Shown here: in pieces, positions 48,143 to 61,417 of the stretch
How the letters are laid out: each line of letters opens with the position of its first letter
Position numbering within the stretch: position 1 is the first letter of the stretch
NCBI GenBank assembly: GCA_036872755.1
Contig: JAVHNS010000009.1
Coordinates: 1,054,001 to 1,118,000 of the forward strand
Length of the DNA: 64,000 nucleotides
DNA from: Orbilia blumenaviensis
Taxonomy: Eukaryota; Ascomycota; Orbiliomycetes; Orbiliales; Orbiliaceae
Direction: 5' to 3'
Made by a program: the position numbers and the translations under genes
Notes under the pieces: model-generated
Databases searched by the model: none
What the model saw: only the letters and a program-made list of their open reading frames with translations
What the model was told of the DNA's origin: nothing

Positions 48143-49459
48143 TTCGATAGCCGACTGACAAAGTTGTTGTTGAATCAATTTGAATCCACTTAGCAATGGG
48201 TAGTAGCAAACCTGATTTACAGCCAGGTTTTTTTTCTTCTACCAGAGAAACGTAATGTTTCTTAGCAGACTTTATTTCGCAGAACTTCAGATTGCTTTAT
48301 TATTTCCGTCGCGAGATTTTCCGACTTCGAAGCGCCATATACAGCTCACCAACAAAAGATCACCAAGTTCGCGGTTGTGTTGTATTCAAAGGCTTGGAGG
48401 TCAGCTTACTCGTCAATGCTTATCGATAATTATTGTTTTCCCGGTAAGGACAAGGTTCTAGATCCAGAATCTGCGAGCTGTTTCTCATGCCACAACTTTG
48501 CCCGAGCTCCAATCTAGTTACCCTTTGTAGGTACTGTTTAACCATGGTGTCATTGTCATAATTTTAGTTTGCTAGGATTTAGATACTAATCAATGATAAT
48601 GATCGTAGGAACAGGGAAATCTAAGAAACGACTCGTCAGCTTACTGGAAAAAAACCACCTCTTGGAGACTACCAAAGGTGAATCTTTCCAGCGAGCGTCT
48701 TGTTGCCTAGTATCTTGAAATTTAGTGTGTGGTGGTAGTCAGGGCATGATGTCGAGCTCCGACATATCTCTATCAGCTTCGAGCGCTTCGGCGATTTTTT
48801 CTTAGGTCTATATTCCGGAAGCTACAAAACGGGAAGGGTATACTCGCATTTCAAGCCCTGTTTGTAAGGATACCCTGATAAACTAATCTGAAACATCTTT
48901 ATCATAATTATTTACTGGCATAGATGGTCTTGAGGGTCGTTCTAATATTTACAGCTGACGATGTCATGCATTATGCATCTGAGTTTTTATGATACATTGC
49001 GGTATCAGCTGCTTTTTATTGCATTACCTGCCGCCTAACTCTAAGTTTTACAGTCGAAATGCCTGATAATATGCGGATAAAGAAATTCGACTATAGCGGT
49101 CAATGGCTCGTATCTAGGCCTAGCCTATTGCAGGGTAGCAAGATCTTACAGGAAGATTACGTCCAGATGTGTAGGTATGGGTACCGACTAGTACGGTTTT
49201 TACTACTTGCGATCACATATCGTATATAATTGTCACAATTAATGATTGAGACTGTACTAGGGCGTGATTATCATTGCTTGGACATGCCAATAGGCGGTCT
49301 AAAATTTTACGAGGCGGTTTAGAGTATTTCCTTTTTCTAGAGTTCTCGAGCTCCTTGGGTATGCCTGTTCAGAATCAGTAAGGGCTATATATCTAGCCCC
49401 ATTTCGCATCGTGATAAAATCTTACAATGTGAGCACGGCTTTAGAAAAGATCGATAACC
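48143..49459. other. intergenic between divergent genes
   Basis: AT-rich, no gene seen. A short TATATAT-type motif lies at 49385-49393 ahead of the glucanase start. Confidence 0.45.
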
Positions 49460-52400
49460 ATGCCCGTCATGGATAAACCAGCTATGCTAGGAAGGAGACG
49501 TTTCTCCTATGCAATAGCCATATCTATTTGCTTTATAACTCTATGCTTTTTAAATTATCATGGCGTATTGAAAATACCACCTCGCGTCGGCTTAGCAGAG
49601 TTCGTAGGACTAAGCCGGCGGAGTAATGGGCAACTATCCCGAGTTGACACCGTCAACTCTGGAAACACAGCTGTGAGTCTTTTCTGAACACACTTACCAG
49701 GCCCAGTGTAGAATCAACAAGAATAGGTATTGACAAGCACGGTGCGGTAAACTTTAGTTACCGGAAAACTTGGTCCCCGTAATCGGAGACGGAGAAGACA
49801 AATCACAGGATCAGAACGGGACTGCTGCCCTTCTCCCACGAGCGGCGGATGATTTTTGGCTCACACAAGTGGAACATGGAAGTCACCCTCATGCTCCATC
49901 TGGGTATCAAGTTTTCAGGAATGTCAAAGACTTCGGAGCGAAGGGAGATGGTGTTACCGATGACACAGAAGCGATCAATAAGGCTATATCCTCCGGTAAT
50001 AGATGTGGCTTAGGATGTGGTTCGACTACTGTTCTCGGAGCGATTGTCTACTTCCCTTCTGGAACCTATCTTATCAGCAAGCCAATAATTCAACTCTATT
50101 ACACGCAATTCATCGGCAATTATAATAATAGACCAATTATCAAGGGATCCAAAGACTTTGTCGGAATAGCCATGATTGATACAAATGTCTATATCCCTGG
50201 TGGAGACGGTGATCAATGGTACATAAATCAGAACAATTTCTACCGTTCAATTCGCAACTTCGTCATCGATTTGCGGGATATGCCTTCAAACAGCACTGGA
50301 GATGACCAAGTCTGGCCTCCAACTGGTATTCATTGGCAGGTATGGAGCCTAGTTACAAGGAATTTACTCTTCTAGATATTTTCGTGTGTTCGAAATATCG
50401 TCTAATGTAAATCTATGTAAATTGCATACAGGTCGCACAAGAAACCAGTCTTCAAAACATTCACTTTGTCATGAGCACCGACCCTGGGAACAACCAGATC
50501 GGGATATTTACGGAAAATGGTAGTGGGGGGTTTCTGACTGATTTGACTTTCTTCGGCGGAAACATTGGCATGAAGTGTGGTTCACAACAGTAAGTTGAAT
50601 GTGCATAATATAATTGATAAATATATGTCGACATGGTTATGAAGTTTGGAAAAGGGAAGCTAATACTCTTGCGCTTTATAGATTTACTGCAAGGAATCTT
50701 CACTTTACCTCCCAGATCACAGCTATCAAGATGATATGGGATTGGGGGTGGACTTGGAAAAATATCAATATTTACTCATGTTGGGTAGGTATTGATGTTA
50801 CATCTGAGGGGGAAGGAGATCAACCTGTTGGCTCCATCGTCGTATTAGACTCGTCCTTCTCTTCAGTACCAGTAGGAATACTTACCTCGGATCGGACAAA
50901 TATCTATCTGGAAAACCTCAAACTAGAATCAGTTTCCTCTGTGGTCACCATTTTCTGGGGTCCATCAATCCTAAGTGGGAGTGGAGTCAGTTTGATAGAT
51001 TCTTGGGGGACGAAGACAAAATACACACACTTCGGTCAGGTACAGCCATCTGGGGGTAACGGCCATATATCACCCCAGGTCCAACGGATTCCACAACTTC
51101 TTGATTCAAGCGGCAAGTACTTTGAACGAAGCCGACCACAATATGAATCTCTCGGCGGATCGTCCTTCGTTAGCGCTAAATCTTTCGGAGCTGTGGGCAA
51201 CGGCCAGGCGGATGACACTGCAGCATTGAATTCAGCCTTAGCGTCTGCCGCTTCTTCAGGGAAAGTTTTGTGGCTACCGATGGGGCTGTATAGGGTCACG
51301 GGAACTTTAAATGTCCCGCCGGGAACCCGGCTCACAGGAGAATGCTGGTCCCAAATTGTTGCCTCCGGCAGCTTTTTTGCGGACGAGAGACGCCCTCAGC
51401 CTGTTCTGAAAGTTGGGTCAAGGGACGGACAAGTTGGCGCCGCAGAACTCTCAGACATCATAGTTACGACTTCCACAAGTTCCGGGCCTACGGGTGGAGC
51501 TGTACTTATACAATGGAACTTGAAGAGCTCGAGCCCAGGGGCAGCGGGGATGTGGGATGTTCTCCTACGTATTGGGGGTGCTGCAGGGACGAATCTTCAG
51601 ACGGCCCAATGTCCAAAGCTGGCTGGTGTGAATAACGATTGTAAAGCTGCAGCACTGATGTTACACTTGACACCTCAGAGTGCTGGTTATTTCGAGAATG
51701 TTTGGGCTTGGGTGGCTGACCACGACTTGGATACGCCTGCCCAAACTCAAATAAGCATCTACGTGGGAAGAGGCATCTTAATCGAATCTCAAGGACCAAG
51801 TTGGTTTCACGGTACTGCTAGCGAGCATGCTGTTCTCTACCAGTACCAAATTGCGGGCGCAAAGAACATTTATTTAGGGTCAATTCAGACTGAAAGTCCG
51901 TACTTTCAACCTGTTCCCGTGGCTCCTGAACCTTTCGCCTCGCTTCCCTTAATATACCCTGGGGATCCTTCGTTCAAGAAATGTAGTGCAGGAGCGGCTA
52001 AGTGTGCGATCTCGTGGGCACTCCGCATTATTCGATCAGAGGGTATTTTCATTTATGGTGCGGGAATGTATTCTTGGTAAGATTGTGTGTCTCCGCTTCG
52101 CGTTTTCGATCAGTTACTAATAGAACGTTTGTACAGGTTTTATAACTACGACCAACCGGTATGCCTACCTGGAGAGCACTGCCAAGATAGGCTATTTGAA
52201 ACTTCATATTCGGAGAATATCTGGATTTACGATATTTACACGAAAGGGGTAAAAGAATCGGTGACCCCTCGAGGAACCGGCGCGGCACCGTCCCTGCAAA
52301 AGGACAACCAGAATGGCTTCCTTTCAACAATCACGGCCTGGTTACAGCTTGCACTTAAAGGGAGCTCCGTATACGGAGACTCAGAACTTGGGTCCAGCAG

Positions 52401-55144
52401 TAGTCCCGAGAACGCGACCATCGTATCCTTGACCTGTACTTCTTTGGCGCCTTGTGCAACTTTCACTTTAACACCATCCTGTATTAAGGAGATTGAAAAT
52501 CTACCAGCCTCCGGTAGTCGAAATCAGCCACCGGTGCCTGCAAGCGAATGCCACGAGGATTGTAATATTTGGCGCAGACTCACGGGGACCTGTTGTGGAG
52601 TAGGCGGGTCTATGTGTAACCCAGTCGTTGTTCCGTCTGGTGTCGATCTCCCTTTTACGGTGCCGCTGTCAGGGGTCGTATTCACAACTCCTGTGACTGT
52701 CGGTACCCATACTTATCCTGCAGCAACCCCGTTACCTACGGATGCTCATCTTGGCAATAAGGATGGCGATGGCGGCGATGATGATGATGATGACGACGAC
52801 GACGACCACGATGTGTGGGTTCCCATACCATTTATAATCCCCATACCTATACCGCTCCCACTGGACCCTCCGCTCCCTCCACCACTTGTGGACTGTGATA
52901 CGTCAGGCCTTTGCTGCACTCCTGATATTTCGGATGCTCTTGGATTTTGTTCTAATGGAAACTATCCCCTATGGAATAGCATTGAAAATCTAATTGACTG
53001 CACAGTCAATAATCTGGCGGATGCTTTGAGTAGAAGGAGTGCCTGCCAAATTGCTTTGGATGACAATCCGGCGGAGGCTGCTGAGGCTATCGAGGATGCG
53101 AAAACGTGCCAGTTACCAGAATCTGATACATGCGGCCTCACGGATGCTGTTTTGGATGCTCGGGATTCGCCCGCAGGTGACAATAAATTACAAAAGAGGG
53201 CTAGATCATTTGGGGCGAAGTGGAAGGCTTGCGATTTCCGGGCCCAAGCCGGGTTTCCATGGGCACTTGCTGGACAATATCATGCAGTGTACACCTGCAA
53301 GGGCGGATCAGACTACTTTCCGAATATTTGTGGGAATATGCGGTCTGCGATTGAGGCCAGAGGAATGCCCAGCATTGTAACTCGTATAACGCATGTGCGA
53401 GGTGCAAGCGGCTCTCTAACAACTGAAGATTGGTATGGAGCTCGTCCTGCAGATGCAAGCGGACTAGGCCGTACTGGAGGGTGGAAAATAGCAGGTTGCA
53501 ATGTCGAGGAATACCCATTCTGGTCTGTGAATAACCTCCCACTCCCAGCGCAAGACCACCCGGTACTTAGATTGGTGGAGCAAACAGGTAAGTTCCCATC
53601 ATATGTGAGCTGTTATGCAAAATAAAAACCTAATGTAACTTCTTGAATTAGAAAACTCGGCGCACGCCGAAGACTGGACTCAATTTTTGCTTGCAGTTGA
53701 TCAATATTACTTTAAACCCTACCGTGTAAGAGGAGTATGGAGAACACGACTTGATTCTCAACTCTATACAACGGTAGTCGGGGCAAGTCCGCTCAGCAGC
53801 CTTACTTTCAGGATGGTCTGGGACGCAGATACACCGGGTCAGCACGATGATACATGGGGTCTGGAAAACCGTGGGAAGAACATTTGTGGAATTCCCTTTG
53901 GTTCGGACTTTCTCGTCGTTGGACCGTATCCTGCTGGCCACTCTAACGCTGCTTATAACGACCCATTCCTTAGTCGGGCAGGAAATACAGATTCGACGCT
54001 ACAGTTTTGCGACTGGCCATCGCCAGGAACTCTAAGCATCAGCCAGCAGGTACCACTTCAAAGTCGAGTGATTACCTATGCTAACATGCAGGGGCCTAAG
54101 GGAGCGGGTATACCTGCATATCCTCCTGTTAACTGGGCGTGGGAGAAAACAACGTTCATCGGCGCAGGAGGAACTACGACGATGTTGAAAAGTGTTCCAG
54201 CTTCTTGTCGGCCCTGGCCGTTTGGGAATCTTAACGTTCCTAATGAGCCTGCTACAGACCGTATTCCTACTAATATGAATGTTCTTCCTCGTTGGCCTAA
54301 CCTTGCTACAAGGAATTTGAAGAAAGATAGTGACATTGGTTCCGAACCTGAGGTACCCAAGTTGTCCAAAGAACAAAACACAAGTCCAAACCCTGAGCGT
54401 TTACTACGTATGAGCAACAGAGATAACGCCCAAGCCCGGCGTAATCGTGCTCGTCGCGAATCTCGCCTTACTAATCGCGGTGGCGATACGGTGCCTGCTG
54501 CTATGACGCCAAACAACTCATCCGCAGTTCTCCTCGCCCCACTATCGATCGTGAAACGCAGTGGAGAACTCGGGAGCTTCTTGGACCCGCTTGTTTACAA
54601 GATCTTCCCAGAGTGTAAGGATGGAGCTGATGAGGACTACGACCCCTGTTATATGAACTCGAAATGTCCAGATACTCTTCCTAACCCAACCTCATCTGAC
54701 ACTTTCCCACCTGGGGGGAACCACGGGGGAGGAGAAGGGGGCGGCAATCCCAACATAGGAAAGTCGTGGGTCTTACTTTATGAAGGCATATGCGATAACT
54801 CGCAAAATGTTTGTACCCAAACCTACTGGCGCGGACAAGACTGGGGTAAGACACCACCATCGACAGGGGATATTGCTGATGCTTGTGGAAGCGAGGCACA
54901 ACAAAGTTGGGATATTCCAGGCCAAGCAAGTGGCTTATTTCCTTCGTCACTAAACGGCGTGCAGCACTATGGACAGACATGCTCATACCAAGGAAATGGA
55001 AATCAAAATTTAAATGCGGGTGAAGAGGTTGGTTCTTTGACTTGTGGTAGTTACACTACTAAATGTATTTCTTTGCGTCCGAGACAGGAGCAGCCATGTT
55101 TCTGGGGTAAAATCATTGCGTTGGCTACTTGTGTCTGGGCATAA
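49460..55144 (+). CDS. large GH55 beta-1,3-glucanase with C-terminal nuclease-like region
   Basis: Six exons, 49460-49672, 49758-50339, 50432-50589, 50682-52076, 52137-53587 and 53652-55144, encode about 1763 aa. An N-terminal hydrophobic segment (about 15-33) is a signal anchor. Two pectate-lyase-fold repeats typical of GH55 are clear: [19 protein letters not shown] (about 120) and [19 protein letters not shown] (about 485). GH55 enzymes cleave beta-1,3-glucan of fungal or algal walls. After about 780 residues come a Cys-rich segment, an Asp-only run (about 1000), a Pro/Ile-rich stretch, and a second Cys-rich region. From about 1140 to 1300, [27 protein letters not shown] and RLVEQTENSAH resemble the NucA/NucB DNase family (EYPF motif). 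The rest is Cys/Gly-rich. The total length is twice a usual GH55. GH55 call firm; the nuclease reading is inference. Confidence 0.88.
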
Positions 55145-56965
55145 TCATATTTACTAAAATTGTATACGTACCCAGGTAGTTTAGTATTCTGGTGGTTAAT
55201 TAGCTGGTGCGTAGCCTTGATAAAGTGTACTGGGCCCTTAAACAACTGCACTATGGATGGATGTAGTTTGATGCAGCATCATGAAATCATAAAACGGCGC
55301 AATTGGGCCATTCAATAGCTAAGAATACAACTCTTCTCAATATAAACCGCATTATATAAGTAACTACATCTATGCCAGATGTAAATATCAGCACATTGTA
55401 AGCGTGTGGTGTTAGGGTTACATTTCCCAAACGAGGTTGGGTTTCCCGCATCCGCAACCTCGGCAAACACAGCCGAAGAATATGGAACATCGACATCATG
55501 CATCAGGGCCATCAACATCACCAATATTGTTTTACATTGGCACATCTTCAAAGTTGCAGAGCTGTCAATTGATTATTTGACTATCTAAGTAATCCAACTC
55601 GATGCAATATCAACGTGCTCTATGAGATAAGGGCTATGTCGAGGGAGGCCCACTGGCGAGCTCTGGAGCGCTCCGCATGCCGGCATATGCCTACATTGAA
55701 TATTTGAATGACAAGTCACTACTCAAGTATGTAGCTGCTTCGCCACATTAATACATTGTGTCATTGCCTCCGACTCCCAGATAGACTTGTTGAACACATA
55801 TCATGTACCTGTACCAGCTAGCCACATAATTTAAGGTTAAAGGTCGGGCAACTAATTGTGAGTGGAGAACTGACCCGGATAAACAGCCAACCAGCTATAA
55901 GTATTGGTCGTTGAGAACCTTAGATCAAAGCTGGAGTTCGTGAAGCCTGCCTTTTTCGTTTAAGGGACCAAGCTTTCTTTTTTATCTCTGGGATGGCTGT
56001 ACAAATATGCACAACAATTGAAACAATTGACTAATTTCTTATGGTTGATTCCGAAAAGGAAATTGTTTCGGAGAAAGAACCGAGATAGTCAGCTTGAAGA
56101 TGGAAACAGTATCAATAATTTTCTAGGGTTATTCAGCCTTGCGATAGACACTAGACCAAAGGAAGCATGAAGACCGAGCGATCCATGTGTCCTCGCTAAA
56201 GACGATTACATGTAAGCGCTTGGCTCGGTTTTGTGTTTATTGTAAGTACAAATACAGCCCTTCTCGAAAATGACTGAACAAATACTTAAAGATCTATTTT
56301 GCCTGTTACGGCCGTCCATGGTACATTGTACCTCGGCCTCGTATCCCCGTTCAGCCCTGCATCCCATCACGTTACCCGGGGTCTGACTCGTGGCGGGGAA
56401 TCAAGTGGTGACAACCTTGGGCCATGAGCAACAGCCCTTCGGCTGTGTTGATTAGTGATCTGGGTTTCTCATCTGACCCCTGTCAGGTTTACCGAACATT
56501 CGATCGGGCCGGTAATGCTGCCAGGGCACCCTTGTGGCTTGATGGATGAGTGAATCGACTGTTCCAAACATTTTGAGTAAATCGTCGAATCTTCACCAAT
56601 TCGAAACCATTCTGGATGGAAATTCTGATATGTGCAGAAGTTATATATCTCCACCAAATGCTTAACAGGCTGCAATGACAGATCCTGTGGGAATCCTGGC
56701 GAAAATTGCTTGGCTTGGCTCGGCCGTGGTCAAGGACAACCGGAGCCGCTTGAGGCTTTATATGCGGTCCAAGTTGCCTCAACTAACTCGTGGACACAAC
56801 TCTGAGGCTTAAATCTTAAAACCTCATCGATCGTTAGACCTCAAATCTTAAGATCAAAGGAAAAGGCAAACTTTTTTTACCATTATCATCCTCTGCGAGC
56901 TATCACTGTTTATTACCATAATATCTTATTGCGCTAAGCATTAAAACCTTATCTGTGATTCAAAA
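55145..56965. other. intergenic
   Basis: About 1.8 kb without a supported gene. Frames at 55287-55588 and 56469-56782 overlap on both strands and have no recognisable product. A moderately GC-rich block lies at 56320-56410. The last 120 bases (AT-rich) are the likely promoter of the bZIP-like gene. Confidence 0.4.
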
Positions 56966-57818
56966 ATGATTTGCTACTTATCGCTCAAGGACCGACAATC
57001 GAATCCTCCGTCATCTACAGAAGAAAGGGGCTCGAATGGAAGTCATGAAGTTTCAGATGAGGACTGGACCAAAATTACCGACTTAACAGAGCGGAGGCGA
57101 ATGCAAAACCGAATTGCTCAGCGAAATTTCCGTACGTCCTGGATGCAAAGTTATATGATTATATATAACAGCAATTACTAAAATTAAAGGCATCATAGGA
57201 AGAAAACAAAAGTCTCTCAAACAAAATTCTTCAAAACGCAATGGAACATCTATCAACCAACAGTCACCAGATAGCTCTACACAAGATGCTCGTCAAGTAT
57301 CGGCAGTGCACGGTTCGAATCACCGCCAAATATCAAAGCCACGATGTCAATGCGGGCGCAGTTGTCTCGAGGTTATGGGAAGACCAGCGTTCTTTGTTAC
57401 GCCGATGATTCCAAACCAGACACAAAATGAATGGTCCCATTCAGGAGCTCCATTCTCCGAAAATATGATGGGGTCGGCACTAATACCGGTATACCCCTTA
57501 TACGATACCCCAACGAGCGGTCAAACTTACCGGAGGTATACAAGTCCTGTTTCTGTTAGTGCAGATTCGCCATCTATGGAAGGCACTATCACCGGAAATG
57601 GGGCATCCCCAGCTGATTTCCACGATTACAATACCGGGTCAGACACCCTTGAATCTGTCGATGACATGCCTGAATTTTTCGATGGGTTTGGGGACGACCA
57701 AATTCTCGCGAGCAATAGTAATAGTTTAGTATCTGAGAGCGTTCTTTTGGGCTGGAATCATAATTGGGACGCAGAGGCTATTCTTTTTAGCGGGGCCGAT
57801 GTTAGTAGAGCCACATAA
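56966..57818 (+). CDS. bZIP-like transcription factor with degenerate zipper
   Basis: Two exons, 56966-57131 and 57199-57818, encode about 261 aa. The basic region TERRRMQNRIAQRNF-RRK is the signature of fungal AP-1/bZIP factors and spans the intron. The residues after it (QKSLKQNSSKRNG...) do not form a leucine heptad, so dimerisation by a normal zipper is doubtful. A short Cys cluster (PRCQCGRSC) follows at about 112-120, as seen in some fungal bZIP regulators. The rest is Ser/Thr/Pro- and Asp-rich and could be an activation domain. An alternative frame after the intron gives a shorter, more helical tail but ends early. It lies between the glucanase and the secreted-protein cluster; a link with either is only positional. 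Confidence 0.72.
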
Positions 57819-59278
57819 TTGTTTGGCAATATTTCAGTTCGAAAGCCATAGCTAGATCATCGACTTGAAGTCGCTTTCTTTTCTTTTTTTCCCCTATCTG
57901 GTGTCTAATATACACGCATGTACAAAATACCTGCTTAGTTAGAGAGTTCAGCAGCCCAGACTTAATCCCACGTTGCTCCCGCCCGCATTGCATAGCTACA
58001 AGCCACCCGCCGGTGGAATTCTAATTTCAGTTGTCTTTCCCATATTGTTTAGCGTGAAAACCCCTGCCTGAGACTAATTGGGTCCGAGCCAAGGGATACC
58101 CCAGCCATACGGCTACTTTATATTATACAGTCTGCCTTAAGGTCACTTGTAGCCGCACTGTCAGCATTATAGCTTCAGTACGCGAGTTTTCCATATGATC
58201 ATTGGTCTAAAGCGTCGTGACCACTTACTGCACGGCCGCGTCTTACCCCACTCTCGATATCTCGGTAAAATCTCTTTTGGGCTTGATGACAAATTGTGCG
58301 GCACGTCCGGCGGCCGATTTATAATTCTCCTAGATCGCGAGACATCGGGAACCTGGGAAACGTTAATTCGTCGTCAGAAAATGACCAGTCTGTTGGGTCA
58401 GGCACACACGTAGGCTCACAAACCTTCCGCTCGATAACACGTGGGATGTTATTCAGCACCGTTGTATGTTGGCATCCTATCAACTATATCCACGGTTGGC
58501 CCTGCAAGTTTGTCACAATACCCGACTTCATTGCAAGAGATGTTAAACTGCTCAGCTCTTAGCTTGTCACGTAGGCTAGACACGTGGTAGCCTCGTAGCA
58601 AATGACTGGAACTATATACATGTATGGGCATGGAAATATGACTAAAAGCTTGATACCGTTTGATTCATGATTATCGCGTGAACAATTGGAGAAACTCACA
58701 TGGATTTAATGAAATTCCTAGTGCCCCCTGCACGCTAACCGGCTGGGGTCTCATAGGTTAACTAAACCAGTACCCTATCAAATCTATGGCTATCCCTTAG
58801 CCAAATGTGGCTATAGCGAATGAGACAGTGTTTTCGTCTTTAAACAATTTAAATTTTTGCTCTGCATATAAAGTTTTTCGATACTGTAGACGATATTTGG
58901 TATTGAACTAGAAGACGCCTAAAAGGCTATCGCCCAAAAGTTGCTTGTGGTACACATGCATATACATACCGTGTTCAAGGTTCAGGTAAATACAAACAAA
59001 TATTGTGTGAACGGTTTTTCTTTTTCAACAAATATATAGGGTCTGAAGCTATGGATGCACGATAGATACAGGGAATAAATATAAGGACAGAAAATAGACA
59101 GTGATAACAGGAACGAGAAGTGAAGATTGAATAGGTAGAATACTACAGCATATAATAGCTCTGGTGTGCGCGTACTAGCTTCAAGTCACAGTCTGCTCTA
59201 TTGTGCCGTTTGATCAATTCCCCTGGGAGACCCCAACGAGAGAAATCTAGGGCACGGCTATAACTTTTTCGCGACACG
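57819..59278. other. intergenic
   Basis: No supported gene. Frames near 58195-58631 are on both strands and unrecognised. It includes the 3' region of the first secreted paralogue. Confidence 0.4.
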
Positions 59279-60040
59279 CTAGGTACGTTTCTCTGGTATG
59301 AGTGTCGTCCACTCAACCCAGAAACTGCCAATTTGGTCATTGTAGTTACCAGCGTTTCGGGCAGCTGAAAACTGGTGCTTAGAAAGATCACGGACACCAG
59401 GATAATAGACTGTCGGAAGACATGGCCCCCCATTGCCACAGTACCGATGAACCCAATCCCTATCAGCACAGTTGTTATCCCTGTTTATTATGGTCGATTT
59501 GTATTAGCGTATTCTTTATGGTGACAATAAAATCCTGATATTAGGTGTGTCACTCACTTGAACAGTGACAGGAGAGTCAGTTGGTCCGGCCCAATTGCGG
59601 AAATTTGATGATACCTGTGAGGTCAATTTATCAGGTTGGCGCGTTCAGCATAAATTATTGCAGTCGCTTCAGAGCTTACCAGGGTGCTCCAAGCTGAACA
59701 CAAGACTCCAGTGCGTGGACTTTGTACCCACAGTCACCTTTCCAGTCGGCATGAATGCACATATACACCTGTAGCGGGTAATTTGAAGAATATTTTAGTG
59801 AAACAGTTGAGGCCCCATATGAGCGCGCGAAGTAGTGCTTACACCGCCTGCCTCTCGTTTGGCTAGTTTCTCATCTCCAGTGTAATATGGTTTCCCAGTC
59901 CCGTTAACAATAGTCCAGCCGTCGTCAATAAGAGCCTGGCGCTCCGCATCGCTGAATCTTGCGGAGTCGGTAGGCTTTGGCGTTGCAGCAGCTTGAATAC
60001 CCAGTGCCAGGGCGGTGAAAACGAGAATTTTGTTCAACAT
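59279..60040 (-). CDS. small secreted crystallin-like protein, paralogue A
   Basis: Four exons, 60040-59843, 59768-59680, 59614-59558 and 59480-59279, encode about 181 aa. The signal peptide covers residues 1-19 (MLNKILVFTALALGIQAAA). A pro-segment ends with a Kex2 Lys-Arg at 61-62, followed by EAGG. The mature domain begins VYMCIHADWKGDCGYKVHAL, then ESCVQLGAPW and ISAIGPD (exon 3). The second half has DNNCADRDW, a YYPGVRDLSK motif and YNDQIGSFWVEW. The two halves look like the two Greek-key motifs of a beta/gamma-crystallin-like domain (repeated YPG-x-x-DL and ND-x-IGSF). That fold call is inference. It is one of three tandem paralogues. The gene cannot be seen as one long frame because its exons are 57-202 nt. 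Confidence 0.82.
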
Positions 60041-61417
60041 CCTAATTACCGTAGAGTTTATTATGAGATATAGGTAAGACGAGTTTTGTTTTGGGTTTGT
60101 TGTTGATTGATTAATATGTGCTTGGTGGGTCTATCTTCCGATTCATTATAATTCAAGAAGCCCCGAGAGTGACACTTATATACTCCTCATATACAATTAC
60201 CTATGACGGAAAGACTTAACTATATCTTCCGATAGACGCTGCAACGCTGGAGATAATCTTTAAACCAACGATTTCTGTCAGAACGTTGTAATCGTGACCG
60301 TAAGGCACGGATAATCAGTTCGGTAAGCTTATAAGCTGGAGAAACATCGACACTGAACATTTTAGGCTCTTGAGATCACGGTCGTGGCTATCTGTAGTAA
60401 AGAAGACGGTAGAATGTAACGTATGGAATTCGATCCGTTGAAGAGCGCTCACATGCACACGAGTAGCCAGAGCTCATGGGCAACTTTAACTAATACGATC
60501 GTACGACAACAGACCACGGCAGCCTTGGAAACTGACCGGTGCCATTTTGCCATCAATACCTGTCCCTGGGGAAGTAAGCATTATTTGCTGACAATCTAAT
60601 AACATTTGAAAATTTCCATCCTAGCTACTTGGGGGTGAGTTTCGTTGGATTAACGTTCTTGCATTTGTGCGAAAAACTGTTCACTAGAAGGTGGAAATCA
60701 GACTTTGACCTGGGTGGCCGGTCGACGGCCTTCGACCCTTCATGGTACTTGCCTGACGGAGCGTAACTGCCTTTTTTGACAAGTACGGATAAACTATAAT
60801 TTCGGCCTACCGTTGATTACTTCTTAGATGTAACGTGCGCTCGATGCTTAACATCGGCTTTGTAGAAACCCATGGATTTTGGGTAATTTGATCACCGGGC
60901 AACAATGTAACGCTCAAGGCCAAAACGTGATTTTGGGCCTGGCAGAATTGCAAGGGAAAGTGTCGCGTCTCAGCCTTTGGCGCGAAAAGAGTACTTTGCG
61001 GGACCACAAATTAGATGTGACCCCTAAATTCTGTGACCAGTGCACACCCTCCAAGCTTGACTACAGTATTAGATACCTTGTGGGATCCTACTCGGCTAGA
61101 GCCTCATGGTCTATCATAATTTTGATGAGAATGTGGATTTGAATAGATAGTACGGTAAACGGAATCGCGGGTTGAATGTGTATATAATTATCATGTTACA
61201 AAGCTTCGAGCAAAGGAGATAAGTGAGGACAGGGAAAGAAAAACAAAGTTGGAAAGAAACCCGCCTATCGCTTTGCAATTGGGCGCCATATCCTAGTTCC
61301 CGAATATGACTAACAAAGTAAGCATTGCAGCAAAAGCTTAGTCCGAGAATCTTAATCATTGAAGAGCCCCACTTTCGGGGACCATAACAGGCTTTGGGAG
61401 AGAAAACATGATTTTTA
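60041..61417. other. intergenic inside secreted-protein cluster
   Basis: Promoter of paralogue A plus the 3' region of paralogue B. Frames at 60807-61142 lie on both strands with no recognisable product, and I found no fourth paralogue here. Confidence 0.4.
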
